Assembly: GCA_024233835.1 (NCBI GenBank)
Contig: JACKPC010000005.1
Span: forward strand, 186,001-250,000
Direction: 5' to 3'
DNA: 64,000 nt
Source: Leptospiraceae bacterium
GTDB taxonomy: Bacteria; Spirochaetota; Leptospiria; Leptospirales; Leptospiraceae
Numbering within the stretch: the first letter of the stretch is position 1; the number at the start of each line of letters is the position of its first letter. The notes under the pieces are model-generated. The model saw only the letters and a program-made list of their open reading frames with translations, was not told where the DNA came from and did no database searches. The position numbers were made by a program, and so were the translations under genes. Shown here one piece after another: positions 52,100 to 61,135 of the stretch.

Positions 52100-53107
52100 A
52101 TGAAAATAGTTCTATTGATTTTACTAATAATTTTAACACTCGGACAGTGTACGGATGCACTGGTATATACACAGACACAGAAAAAATCTGATTCTGACTC
52201 AAACATGCTGTTTTTCTTGTTATATGCTTTATCTTCAAACCAAACCAATACAGGTACCGGAACGGGCACAGGAACAGTAGAGACGGGTACAGCGGGGGAT
52301 GTTACTACCCTCGCCGGTTCCGGTACTGCCGGCTCTGCGGATGGAACAGGAACCGCTGCCAGTTTTGACTTTCCGATGGGAATTGCTGTCGACACAAGCG
52401 GGAACATCTATGTGGCTGATTTCAACAACAACAAAATTCGCAAAATTAGCTCTTCGGGTGAAGTCACGACACTCGCCGGCTCCGGAACTGCTGGCTCTGC
52501 GGATGGAAATGGAACCGCTGCCAGTTTTAATACTCCGCAGGGAGTTACTGTTGATGCAAGCGGGAACATCTATGTGGCTGATTCTGGTAATTATAAAATC
52601 CGTAAAGTCACTTCTTCCGGTGTTGTCACCACTCTCGCTGGCTCAGGAAGTAGCGGTTCTGCGGATGGAAATGGAACCGCTGCCAGTTTTAATACTCCGC
52701 AGGGAGTTACTGTTGATGCAAGCGGGAACATCTATGTGGCTGATTCTGGTAATTATAAAATCCGTAAAGTCACTTCTTCCGGTGTTGTCACCACTCTCGC
52801 TGGCTCAGGAAGTAGCGGTTCTGCGGATGGAAGTGGAACCGCTGCCAGTTTTAGCTTTTCGCAGGGAATTACTGTCGATGCAAATGGAAACGTCTATGTG
52901 GCTGATTCTTACAATAACAAGATTCGAAAAATCACATCGGCTGGTGTTGTCACAACTCTTGCCGGCTCCGGAACTGTCGGTTCTGCAGATGGAAATGGAA
53001 CCGCTGCCAGTTTTAGTTCACCATTTGGAATTGCAGTCGTTTCCTCCGGAGTTGTTTATGTTGCGGATAGAGATAATAACCGGATCCGCAAGATAGTGAT
53101 ACAATAA
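52100..53107 (+). CDS. NHL-repeat lipoprotein
   Basis: A 335-residue protein with a signal peptide and lipobox LTLGQC. It has about five NHL blades, each near 54 residues: VTTLAGSGTAGSADGTGTAA, SGNIYVADFNNNKIRKI and variants. Only four to five blades are present where six-bladed propellers are common. Blades 2 and 3 are identical in DNA. The N-terminus has a short GTGTGTGT-type linker. Probably a secreted or surface protein binding an unknown ligand; Leptospira-type genomes carry several. Confidence 0.88.
   Translation: MKIVLLILLIILTLGQCTDALVYTQTQKKSDSDSNMLFFLLYALSSNQTNTGTGTGTGTVETGTAGDVTTLAGSGTAGSADGTGTAASFDFPMGIAVDTSGNIYVADFNNNKIRKISSSGEVTTLAGSGTAGSADGNGTAASFNTPQGVTVDASGNIYVADSGNYKIRKVTSSGVVTTLAGSGSSGSADGNGTAASFNTPQGVTVDASGNIYVADSGNYKIRKVTSSGVVTTLAGSGSSGSADGSGTAASFSFSQGITVDANGNVYVADSYNNKIRKITSAGVVTTLAGSGTVGSADGNGTAASFSSPFGIAVVSSGVVYVADRDNNRIRKIVIQ
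52496..52819. repeat. Perfect 162-bp tandem duplication inside the NHL gene
   Basis: Units 52496-52657 and 52658-52819 appear identical base for base; the third unit begins at 52820 and diverges after 13 bp. Each encodes one 54-residue NHL blade in frame. Confidence 0.95.
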
Positions 53108-53157
53108 AATATTCATAGATTCTAATTTACTATTTATTCTATTTTAGCGAGACAGGT

Positions 53158-54333
53158 ATGGAAGAAGAGAAAAATCAAAATAAACCCACAGAAAATTTCA
53201 TACAAAAAGTTTCTACTTTCATACAGAAACTTTTTTCCATGGGTAAGAGGGAAAGAAACTTCAAAGAAAATTATATGGATGTTTATAAAAAGCAGTCTAC
53301 GGAAAAAGTCGTTCGTGGAACTCAGCTTATGCTGCAATATGTTGCAAATAAAGGAATTAAACTTTCTCCTACAATTATTAACACCCTTACCTTCACAAAA
53401 GAAAAAATTGAACTGGGAAAGAAATTAACATCCAAAGAAGAAGCCAAATTCTGGCTCGCTTATACAGACTTATCCAATCTGATCCAACCGGTTACGGTTA
53501 AAAGCCTGAAATGTATCAGGGAAGAATTTGGAGTTCATACAGGGTTCTTTCATAAGAAACAAATTTCTTTTGCAGAAAGAGTGCAGGGAAAATACAGAAG
53601 AACCAGTACTTTCGTGTTGGTTTTAGCCCTCGCAACCCAGGTATTATGGCTGTGGCAAACTTATTTATTTAGTGAAACACAAACCACCAATAAAGAACTT
53701 AAGCAAGTCTATGAGAAAATAATTGTAGAGAATAAGAATGATCATGTTCTGCATGTGAAAGCTCTTGAGTTAGAAGGAAATTTAGCTGTTCAAAAGAAGA
53801 AACTAAAGAATTTAATCAAGCCTCTGTATTTCGTATATAATAAACTTCAACCGGGTCTTAACTTAACAAATAAGATAGAAAGGGAGTATAATCCTGAGAA
53901 CTATCCTGAAATGAAAAAGTATGAAAAGCTGGTAGAAGAAGAATATCTCAGCAACATGGATAGCCTCGCATTTTCTATTCAGATCTTAACTTTGTATTTA
54001 CTTCCCATCTTTTATGGTCTCTTAGGTTCCTGTACTTATATACTTCGTGTGATTGCAAGTGAAATCGATAAGCAAATTTACGTTCGAGAACATGACATAC
54101 AATATGCTCTTAGAATTTTACTCGGAACCTTTGCCGGATTTGTTATTGGTTGGTTTATATCCAGCGATGCAGAAATGCAGGTTGGCTTTTCCCCTGCCAA
54201 ACTTTCTCCTTTTGCCATTGCGTTTGTCGCCGGTTATAGTGTAGAACTGTTGTTTACCTTACTGGATAAAATTGTGTCTGTATATTCCGGCAGCAGTAAA
54301 GAGAGGAAAGAAACGGAAACAAAAGATGAATAA
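53158..54333 (+). CDS. Multi-span membrane protein, unknown function
   Basis: A 391-residue protein with a charged, cytoplasmic N-terminal ~130 residues, a helix at about 143-163 (STFVLVLALATQVLWLWQTY), a periplasmic helical stretch, and three further helices (LAFSIQILTLYLLPIFYGLL, ILLGTFAGFVIGWFI, PFAIAFVAGYSVELLFTLL). No family is recognised. It follows the NHL gene by 50 bp and could be cotranscribed with the lipoprotein genes 50049-53107. Confidence 0.75.
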   Translation: MEEEKNQNKPTENFIQKVSTFIQKLFSMGKRERNFKENYMDVYKKQSTEKVVRGTQLMLQYVANKGIKLSPTIINTLTFTKEKIELGKKLTSKEEAKFWLAYTDLSNLIQPVTVKSLKCIREEFGVHTGFFHKKQISFAERVQGKYRRTSTFVLVLALATQVLWLWQTYLFSETQTTNKELKQVYEKIIVENKNDHVLHVKALELEGNLAVQKKKLKNLIKPLYFVYNKLQPGLNLTNKIEREYNPENYPEMKKYEKLVEEEYLSNMDSLAFSIQILTLYLLPIFYGLLGSCTYILRVIASEIDKQIYVREHDIQYALRILLGTFAGFVIGWFISSDAEMQVGFSPAKLSPFAIAFVAGYSVELLFTLLDKIVSVYSGSSKERKETETKDE

Positions 54334-54385
54334 GGTAGGTTTGTTCCGAGCTTTTTAAGGGAGATGTAAAAACAGAAATTGACTT

Positions 54386-55081
54386 TCAGTTATGAATGAT
54401 TTTTAAATAAGGATTTTCCTTTTTCAAGTCATTCATAACTGCTTCAGTAATTTTTGTTCCACTTACTTCGAGGTAGATGAGATTTTTTAGCTTCTTTACA
54501 CCTGAGAAATCATTCACAGGTGTATTATGCAGATAAAGCTCATTAAGATTTTCAAATGAGCGGAAGGCATCTAAAGTATGAAATACAAGGTTTTGTGCAT
54601 ATACCCTTCTTAAATTTTTCAAGCAGGATATATCTTCTATGTTTTTCACCCCGGTCTCGCTTATATCGAGATACAATAATTCTTGCAGGCTACATATTCC
54701 ATCAAGCGTTTGAATGTTCGTTTTTCTCAGGTATAAAAATTTTAATTTCTTGCTTTTTTTTATTCCCCTGATAGTAATCAGTCCGGAATTGGACAGGTTC
54801 AGATAATCGAGATTCTTAAGGAGCTCTAATCCATCGAGAGTCCTTAACTCCGGAGAAGAAATTTCGAGTGAAATAAGGTTAGGAAATTGAGATAACTCAG
54901 AGAAGGAAGGGAATTCTTCTCGAAAACCAAAAAATTTCTGTTTTCTTGAGAAAAGTCCAAGATATGTTTTTTTCATTGAATAGAGAGGAAGAAAATCATT
55001 AGGAATCGATTCTTCTGAAAATAGGGCGAGACTTGTAAGTAAAAAGAAAGTTAAAAAAAGCATCTCTTTCATGAAAACCAT
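54386..55081 (-). CDS. Leucine-rich-repeat protein (SDS22/internalin-like)
   Basis: A 231-residue protein with a signal peptide (residues 1-20) and about seven LRR units of 21-23 residues (FPNLISLEISSPELRTLDGL, KNLDYLNLSNSGLITIRGIK, EINVNDFSG-type turns), ending in a C-terminal cap with VMNDLKKENPYLKIIH. Secreted LRR proteins of this type bind host or partner proteins and are common in Leptospira. Its start faces the LonB-like gene divergently. Confidence 0.88.
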   Translation of the reverse strand: MVFMKEMLFLTFFLLTSLALFSEESIPNDFLPLYSMKKTYLGLFSRKQKFFGFREEFPSFSELSQFPNLISLEISSPELRTLDGLELLKNLDYLNLSNSGLITIRGIKKSKKLKFLYLRKTNIQTLDGICSLQELLYLDISETGVKNIEDISCLKNLRRVYAQNLVFHTLDAFRSFENLNELYLHNTPVNDFSGVKKLKNLIYLEVSGTKITEAVMNDLKKENPYLKIIHN

Positions 55082-55146
55082 TTGTCAACTCAGGCTCAAG
55101 CAGAATTATGAAATCTACTTATAAAACCGGAAGGGTAAGGATCTGA

Positions 55147-56883
55147 ATGCTAAAAAAATTAAACCATGCTTCTGCAACTGTGAATATCAAAGATACAGCT
55201 CAAAAATTCAAGACAACTTCTAAATCCAGGTCTGAATATTTTACCTTTCAAAAAGATGCTCTCGCGCAGTTGAAGAGGATTCTGGCAAATCCGGGCCATT
55301 TCCCTCATTTTGCAGTTTGCGGAGCAAAATATCTGGATATAAAGGAAGAGTTAGGGGGGCTCATTCGCTCTGAATTTTTAGAAGAAAATACAGCCAGTAA
55401 GTTCTTTTATGACCCGTATCGAAATGAAATTTGCCCTTCTCAATATGCTTCTAAAGATATGTATCCTCTGTTCCTCCCCGATAGCCGGTATAGACCCGTT
55501 TTATACGAGCCAATTCCCAACCTCTTAAACCTTCTCGGAATACCGGGGATCAATTCTTATAAAAGGGGCCTTTTGCTATCCGCTACAGGAGGATATCTTA
55601 TCCTGCCCCTAAACCAGCTTTTTTCCGATTATAGAACCTATGAAGCGTTAAGAACCTGTATTTATAGAGGATTGATTGATTTTTCCGGTCTTGAAAATAT
55701 TGATTTTCCGCTGGAAAAAACACAGGCACTTCCGGCCTTTCCTCTTAATTTAAGACTGATTCTGGTAGGGAGTGAATACTACTATGAATATTTTTATCAG
55801 AGAGACCATTTCTTCCGAGAAATTTTCCCTATCCGGGTAGATTTAAAAAATGAAGTAGAAAATACTCCGCAAAATCGCCGCTGGTTCTATGAGTTTTTAG
55901 ATAGCCTGCAATTGGAGAACTATCCAAAGATTAATTTTTCCGGAAAAAAAACATTACTTAAAGAAGCCTTTCGTCTAAATGAAAGTCAGAAGTTTTTCAG
56001 TTTGAACCGAGAGAGAATTCGAGAACTTTATACAGAAGCGGTTATTTTACACCCTAAAAAAGCTATTGGTGAAACGGAAATAGAAAAAGCAAAAGAGCTA
56101 ATTCTTCAACGTTATTCGTCCAATAAAAACAGGTATTATGAAGCTCTTCAGGCTGGTTTATATCGACTTGAAATGAAAGGGAAGAGGCTGGGTCGAATCA
56201 ATGGCCTTTCTATCGTAACCGGAATCCACTCCAATTATGAATACGGACAGGTTAGCATTATTTCTGCGAGGGTTTTTACAGGTTCCGGAAACCTTACTAA
56301 TATTGAAAGGGAAGTGAATCTTTCCGGAGATATACATGATAAAGGGGTTTTGATTATTTCATCTTATCTAAAAGCGCTATTCGGTGGGCATTTGAATATA
56401 AGTCTCGATGCCTCTGTGACCTTTGAGCAAAATAGTTCTATAATAGATGGAGATTCCGCGAGTATTGCCCAATTTCTGGCAGTCCTTTCGGCTCTATCTG
56501 AGTGTAAAATACCGGCAAATCTGGCTGTTACCGGGGCCATGTCTCAATATGGTGATGCTCTTCCTATTGGAGAAGTGAATAAAAAAATAGAAGCATTTTA
56601 TGAAATTTCTTCCTTAATCGGCACTCCCAAAGAGATTTATAGAGTTTTTATTCCAGAATCGAATGTTAAAGATCTGATTTTATCCGATACTGTATTGGAG
56701 GCCATTAAAAAAGGTTTTTTTGAGGTCCTGTCTTATGCTCATATTGAAGATTTAATACAGGAGATTTTGGGTCTACCCCTCGGAAAAGCTGATAAAGAGG
56801 GAAGTTTTCCGGAAGGAAGTCTAATGCATGTTATCCAGCAGAAATTAGAAAAAAAGAAAGAGCTTGAAAAAGCAAGTGTGTAA
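55147..56883 (+). CDS. LonB-like protease with degenerate ATPase
   Basis: A 578-residue protein. The last ~200 residues are a Lon (S16) protease domain with the Ser-Lys dyad: DGDSASIAQFLAVLSAL (Ser) and GEVNKKIEAFYEIS (Lys). The first ~350 residues resemble the AAA_32/LonB ATPase (GLLLSATGGYLILPLNQLF, then EALRTCIYRGLIDF) but no Walker A GxxxxGK[ST] is seen: the site reads FAVCGAKYLDIKEEL. Walker B acids are also lacking. So it probably degrades without ATP, or is a regulatory protein. It has no partner gene. Confidence 0.8.
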   Translation: MLKKLNHASATVNIKDTAQKFKTTSKSRSEYFTFQKDALAQLKRILANPGHFPHFAVCGAKYLDIKEELGGLIRSEFLEENTASKFFYDPYRNEICPSQYASKDMYPLFLPDSRYRPVLYEPIPNLLNLLGIPGINSYKRGLLLSATGGYLILPLNQLFSDYRTYEALRTCIYRGLIDFSGLENIDFPLEKTQALPAFPLNLRLILVGSEYYYEYFYQRDHFFREIFPIRVDLKNEVENTPQNRRWFYEFLDSLQLENYPKINFSGKKTLLKEAFRLNESQKFFSLNRERIRELYTEAVILHPKKAIGETEIEKAKELILQRYSSNKNRYYEALQAGLYRLEMKGKRLGRINGLSIVTGIHSNYEYGQVSIISARVFTGSGNLTNIEREVNLSGDIHDKGVLIISSYLKALFGGHLNISLDASVTFEQNSSIIDGDSASIAQFLAVLSALSECKIPANLAVTGAMSQYGDALPIGEVNKKIEAFYEISSLIGTPKEIYRVFIPESNVKDLILSDTVLEAIKKGFFEVLSYAHIEDLIQEILGLPLGKADKEGSFPEGSLMHVIQQKLEKKKELEKASV

Positions 56884-56911
56884 TTGAGCCTTTGATTTTC
56901 AGGAGATTTTC

Positions 56912-58243
56912 GTGTCTTCAAGTTTTTTAACTCCAAGCTATTCCATCCTTATTTCGATTCTGGCAGGCCTGGGGTTTATCGCGATTCTGGCTATAGCTCC
57001 TGTTTCGGAGAGTAAAAGGCCTTCTTCCTTATTTAGAACCAAACCACAGGACAAAGTTAAAGAAAAAAGAGAATCATTCTCTCCCGAATTAGAATTGGAA
57101 AAAAAAGATACAGAATCGAAAAACTTTTTAAACCTTGTGCCCATTCCCTCCCATTCTCCTATACAATACCTCGAAACAGATAAAGTCTATTTTGGTTTCA
57201 CACCCCAGTTGTCGGAAAAAAGTCTATCGGATTCTCTTTTCACCTCCTATATTCCCGACCAGAATGGTATGTTTTTCATTTATCAGAAGAGGGGTTTTGA
57301 AGCAAAAGCAATCCTTAGCTCAAATACTAAAAAAGATATTATTTATACAGAGAAATGGAAAGCTTTACAAAATCCGGCTTATAGAGCAATGAATCAAACT
57401 CCGCATACACCGGTTGATAAAAATCTGAATGCCCTTGAGTTTTCCTATGAAATTCGCCCGGGGATTTCAGCAGTATTACGCTCATCTTACATGGATACGG
57501 AGAATAAAGGCGAAAACCCAAGACTTATGATGGCAGGAGTAAATCTAGGGAAGAACAAATTTATTTCTACTCAGTTTTATGCCGGGGATGCAAATGGAGG
57601 AATATCTTATCTTTATTCCGGAATTTTAGCTTATGATTCTATGTTGTACGGACAAACAAACTCCAATCCTACTGATTCGAAGAAACGTCTTTTTGAATGG
57701 CAAACCAGTATTCATGCGGGCAAACACCTGGGGCTTCAAACCAGCGTTTACAATGTAAAGGAGCCTGATAAGGGAATCTCTAAAAATGAAGAAGGTGCAA
57801 GAGTTTCTATGTTTATAGGCCTGGATTATTTTACTCTGAATCTAAAGTATAACTATATGTCTAATGACCTCTTACAAAGTATTCACTCAGGAAATCAATA
57901 TACTGGAGGCTCCGATTTTGCTGCTCTTGGGTTTACTTTTTTTATGGGAAAATACAAACAGTATTCGCTTTATCTGGGAAATAATTATCATAATCTGGTA
58001 ACCGGTACTCTTTCCCAGGCAGATCCCAGACAATGGCAGGATGGTGTAAGTCCGGTCACAAATTCATTTACGGCTGTATTTAAAGGTAGGGCAACGGAAA
58101 TAGATAATGCTACTATCTTTTTGTATTTTAGAAATCAATCCTACAAAAATCTTTTATATTCTAATCTGGGCAATATTCGACTTCCGGGTATACAGGAAAA
58201 TAATGAATATTCTACCTCTCTGGGTCTTGAAATGTTTTTTTAG
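56912..58243 (+). CDS. Putative outer-membrane beta-barrel protein
   Basis: A 443-residue protein starting with GTG. There is an N-terminal hydrophobic segment (about residues 10-30), a disordered linker rich in K, S and E, then from about residue 150 amphipathic strands with many Tyr, Gly and Asn (ISTQFYAGDANGGISYLYSG, FGLNLKYNYMS-like stretches) and a terminal Phe (LGLEMFF). These suggest an outer-membrane protein. No family is recognised. It lies 28 bp after the LonB-like gene. Confidence 0.6.
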   Translation: MSSSFLTPSYSILISILAGLGFIAILAIAPVSESKRPSSLFRTKPQDKVKEKRESFSPELELEKKDTESKNFLNLVPIPSHSPIQYLETDKVYFGFTPQLSEKSLSDSLFTSYIPDQNGMFFIYQKRGFEAKAILSSNTKKDIIYTEKWKALQNPAYRAMNQTPHTPVDKNLNALEFSYEIRPGISAVLRSSYMDTENKGENPRLMMAGVNLGKNKFISTQFYAGDANGGISYLYSGILAYDSMLYGQTNSNPTDSKKRLFEWQTSIHAGKHLGLQTSVYNVKEPDKGISKNEEGARVSMFIGLDYFTLNLKYNYMSNDLLQSIHSGNQYTGGSDFAALGFTFFMGKYKQYSLYLGNNYHNLVTGTLSQADPRQWQDGVSPVTNSFTAVFKGRATEIDNATIFLYFRNQSYKNLLYSNLGNIRLPGIQENNEYSTSLGLEMFF

Positions 58244-58338
58244 AGCCTTATTCAGAGATACATTTTATTACTCTTGTTTCACCACGATAAGATACAAAAA
58301 GTATTGTCATAAAATACCCTGCCTGTAAACTTTCTTGT

Positions 58339-59454
58339 ATGCCATCAACATGGGGAAAAATTTTTTCAATCAGTACATTTGGTGAATCTCACGGTCAATC
58401 TGTGGGAGTCGTGGTGGATGGAGTTCCGGCAGGTATTCCCATTTCCGAAGAAGAAATCCAGGGGGACTTAAACAGAAGAAGGCCCGGACAGAGTCGCTTA
58501 ACAACTCCGAGGGATGAGAAAGACCGTATCCGCATTGTTTCCGGTGTCTTTGAAGGGAAAACAATCGGTAGCCCGATAGCAATGCTTGTAGATAACCAGA
58601 ACCAAATATCTAAAGATTACGATAATCTAAAACACATTTTTCGTCCTTCTCATGCAGACTATACATATCATTCTAAATATGGTTATCGCTCTCATGTCGG
58701 AGGCGGTAGAGCTTCTGTAAGGGAAACCATCGGTCGGGTAGCTGCGGCAGCTCTGGCCAGGACCATTCTTAAAAATGAATTAGGAATTTCTACAGTAGCC
58801 TGGGTCGATTCTATTGCAGATGTTCATGCTAATATTATAGATACGCCACCTAAGAGCATAGAAGATGTGGATATAAATGACGTGAGATGTCCTGATAAAA
58901 ATGTGGCCTTAAAAATGGAAGAGCTTATTCAAAAAGCGGGTAGGGAAGGGGACTCTGTAGGAGGCACGATTCGTGCTGCTATTTACAATGTTCCTCCGGG
59001 GCTTGGAGATCCTGTTTATGATAAATTAGAGGCTGACTTTGCTAAAGCAATTCTTTCAATTCCCGCCTGCAAGGGTTTTGAAGTGGGTTCCGGTTTTGAA
59101 GGAACCAGGCAAAAAGGCAGTGAGCATAACGATGAATTTTATACAGATGAGAATGGTAAAATACGAACCAGAACCAATCGTTCAGGAGGAATTCAGGGAG
59201 GCATTTCTAATGGAGAAACTATTTTAATACGTGCTGCTTTTAAACCCACTTCCACCATCTTTAAGGAACAGAAAACGGTAAATGATAAAAACGAAGAAAC
59301 CTTATTACAGGCTAAAGGTCGACACGACCCCTGTGTTTTACCCAGAGCAGTTCCAATAGTAGAAGCTGTATTAAATTTGGTTTTAATCGATGCTTATTTT
59401 TATCAGAGGGCCTTAAACCCTGCCTGGTATGAAAAACATCGAAGAAACAGGTAA
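58339..59454 (+). CDS. aroC: Chorismate synthase
   Basis: Catalyses the last step of the shikimate pathway: 5-enolpyruvylshikimate-3-phosphate to chorismate, using reduced FMN. Signatures: GESHGQSVGVVVDGVPAGIP, RRPGQSRLTTPRDEKDRI, GYRSHVGGGRASVRETIGRV and the C-terminal RHDPCVLPRAVPIVEA. The 371-residue length is typical. No other aro gene adjoins it. Confidence 0.98.
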   Translation: MPSTWGKIFSISTFGESHGQSVGVVVDGVPAGIPISEEEIQGDLNRRRPGQSRLTTPRDEKDRIRIVSGVFEGKTIGSPIAMLVDNQNQISKDYDNLKHIFRPSHADYTYHSKYGYRSHVGGGRASVRETIGRVAAAALARTILKNELGISTVAWVDSIADVHANIIDTPPKSIEDVDINDVRCPDKNVALKMEELIQKAGREGDSVGGTIRAAIYNVPPGLGDPVYDKLEADFAKAILSIPACKGFEVGSGFEGTRQKGSEHNDEFYTDENGKIRTRTNRSGGIQGGISNGETILIRAAFKPTSTIFKEQKTVNDKNEETLLQAKGRHDPCVLPRAVPIVEAVLNLVLIDAYFYQRALNPAWYEKHRRNR

Positions 59455-59481
59455 GCAAACCTGAAAGCAATTTGTTATTCA

Positions 59482-59501
59482 GAGGTTCAAAAATGAACCT
59501 C
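59482..59501. terminator. Hairpin between convergent genes
   Basis: GAGGTTC-AAAAAT-GAACCTC, a 7-bp perfect stem located where the plus-strand aroC ends and the minus-strand lipoprotein gene stops (59487). No T-run follows on either side, so a rho-independent role is uncertain. Confidence 0.35.
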
Positions 59502-59786
59502 GTCTATCACTATATAATATTTTTGAAAGTAAGTTTGTAAACAGCCTTTTAGCTGAACTTCATTAAGCACCTTAATCTCATTACATTCTTTTGATTGTTT
59601 TTTTATTCCGGGAATGACAATTTCTTCCTCATAATTATTAGCGATTGCAAATAGCTCAGATGCTTTACCTGGGATTACATGATAGGAAACAGAAATTCCT
59701 TCTACCTGAATCTTTCTTGAGTTTGTTTTTTCGGACTCACAAAAAGAAAAGAGAAAAATGCAGAGTATGTAAAGAAATCGTTTCAT
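59487..59786 (-). CDS. Small lipoprotein, unknown function
   Basis: A 99-residue protein with a lipoprotein signal (LCIFLFSFC, Cys about 15). The rest has VEGISVSYHVIPGKASELFA and two Cys. Its start overlaps the hemN stop by 4 bp (ATGA-type), so it belongs to the heme operon transcript. Its function is unknown. Confidence 0.7.
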   Translation of the reverse strand: MKRFLYILCIFLFSFCESEKTNSRKIQVEGISVSYHVIPGKASELFAIANNYEEEIVIPGIKKQSKECNEIKVLNEVQLKGCLQTYFQKYYIVIDEVHF

Positions 59787-61135
59787 ATCGCCTGTGAAAA
59801 AACCCGGGTTTCAGGAGACTTACGTCTGAGACGCATATCTAAAGCCATACAAACATTTCTGAGAAAAGGCCTTCCTCTTTCTTCAACTTTTAAGTGATTT
59901 TTTGTCCAACTGATGAGTCCATCTTTTTCCATTTCAGGTAAATAATTTTGAACTTCAGATAAATACTTCTGTGGAATTGAGACACTCAAAGTGGTAGATA
60001 ATTCTAAAATAAGACTTCTGAGTTCCAGATCTTCTTCATCCAAAATGTGGCCTCTTAAGGAAGGAAATTGCCCTTCAGAAAGTTTTTTTTGGTATTTTTT
60101 TAATATCTTTTCATTTTGATGAAAACAAGTCCAGCTATCAGCAATAGCTGATACACCCAATGCAAATAAGAGATCCGTTTTATTATCTGTATAACCCATA
60201 AAATTCCGATGCAGGCTGGATGTTTGTAAGGCCCGGTATAACTTATCTTCCTTCAAAGAAAAGTGGTCCATACCAATTTCCATATATTGGTTTTTTGAAA
60301 ACAATTCCAGACCTATTTCGTATAACTTTCTTTTTTCGGGGCCGCGAGGAAGATCCTCTTCAGTAAAGAGTCTGTGAGCTGCTTTTATCCAGGGGACATG
60401 TGCATAGCTATAAAAAGCTATTCTGTCCGGCAGAAGTTCGAGAGTTTTCTCAATAGTGTATCTCATCGTCGCTTCGTTTTGTCTCGGAAGTCCGTAAATC
60501 AAATCAAAGTTTACGGAGTTATAACCCAGGGCTCTTGATTCTTCAGTTACAAACTTTGTTTTCTCAAAAGGTTGAAATCGATTGATTAGCTTTTGTACTT
60601 CTTCATCAAAGTCCTGCACACCCAGACTGATTCGTCTAAAGCCAAGTTTATATAGGGTTTCTAACTGGGTTTTTCGGGTTCTTCTCGGATCAACTTCTAT
60701 GGAGAAAACATAATCTTCATCTATGTTCAATTTTGAGGTGAGCCCTTCAATTAAACGCTTCATATTGTCTTCAGACAGATATGTAGGAGAGCCTCCACCA
60801 AGATGCAGTTCTTTTACTTTTCTTGTTTTTAATTCGGGAGCCCTTTCTATATACATATTAAATTCTTGTAAAAGACTATCTATATAAGGATCTTCTACTG
60901 AATGGTTTTTTGTAATAGAAGTATTGCAACCACAAAATGTACACAGACTTTCACAAAAGGGAATATGAATATAAATGGCTATTGAGGCATTATCAGGTTG
61001 TAAAGATTTCTGAATATTATCTATCCATTCTCCTGTACTCGGGTTTTTCTCCCAGTAGGGGACCGTTGGATAACTGGTATAACGGGGAGCTGGCACATCA
61101 TACTTGGCTATCAACTTTTGCATTTCAGAACTCAT
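59783..61135 (-). CDS. hemN: Oxygen-independent coproporphyrinogen III oxidase
   Basis: A radical SAM enzyme that decarboxylates two propionates of coproporphyrinogen III to give protoporphyrinogen IX. The [4Fe-4S] motif is in YIHIPFCESLCTFCGCNTS (CxxxCxxC), and HLGGGSPTYLS, SIEVDPRRT and RISLGVQDFDEEVQKLINR are present. The HemN N-terminal start (YDVPAPRYTSYPTVPYW) distinguishes it from HemW. 450 residues. Overlaps hemE by 4 bp. Confidence 0.96.
   Translation of the reverse strand: MSSEMQKLIAKYDVPAPRYTSYPTVPYWEKNPSTGEWIDNIQKSLQPDNASIAIYIHIPFCESLCTFCGCNTSITKNHSVEDPYIDSLLQEFNMYIERAPELKTRKVKELHLGGGSPTYLSEDNMKRLIEGLTSKLNIDEDYVFSIEVDPRRTRKTQLETLYKLGFRRISLGVQDFDEEVQKLINRFQPFEKTKFVTEESRALGYNSVNFDLIYGLPRQNEATMRYTIEKTLELLPDRIAFYSYAHVPWIKAAHRLFTEEDLPRGPEKRKLYEIGLELFSKNQYMEIGMDHFSLKEDKLYRALQTSSLHRNFMGYTDNKTDLLFALGVSAIADSWTCFHQNEKILKKYQKKLSEGQFPSLRGHILDEEDLELRSLILELSTTLSVSIPQKYLSEVQNYLPEMEKDGLISWTKNHLKVEERGRPFLRNVCMALDMRLRRKSPETRVFSQAI

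Noticed and set aside
52299..53096. A 265-codon frame overlapping the NHL gene in another frame
   Set aside because: It is a shadow of the tandem repeats: same period, no signal peptide, and the NHL frame explains the sequence fully.
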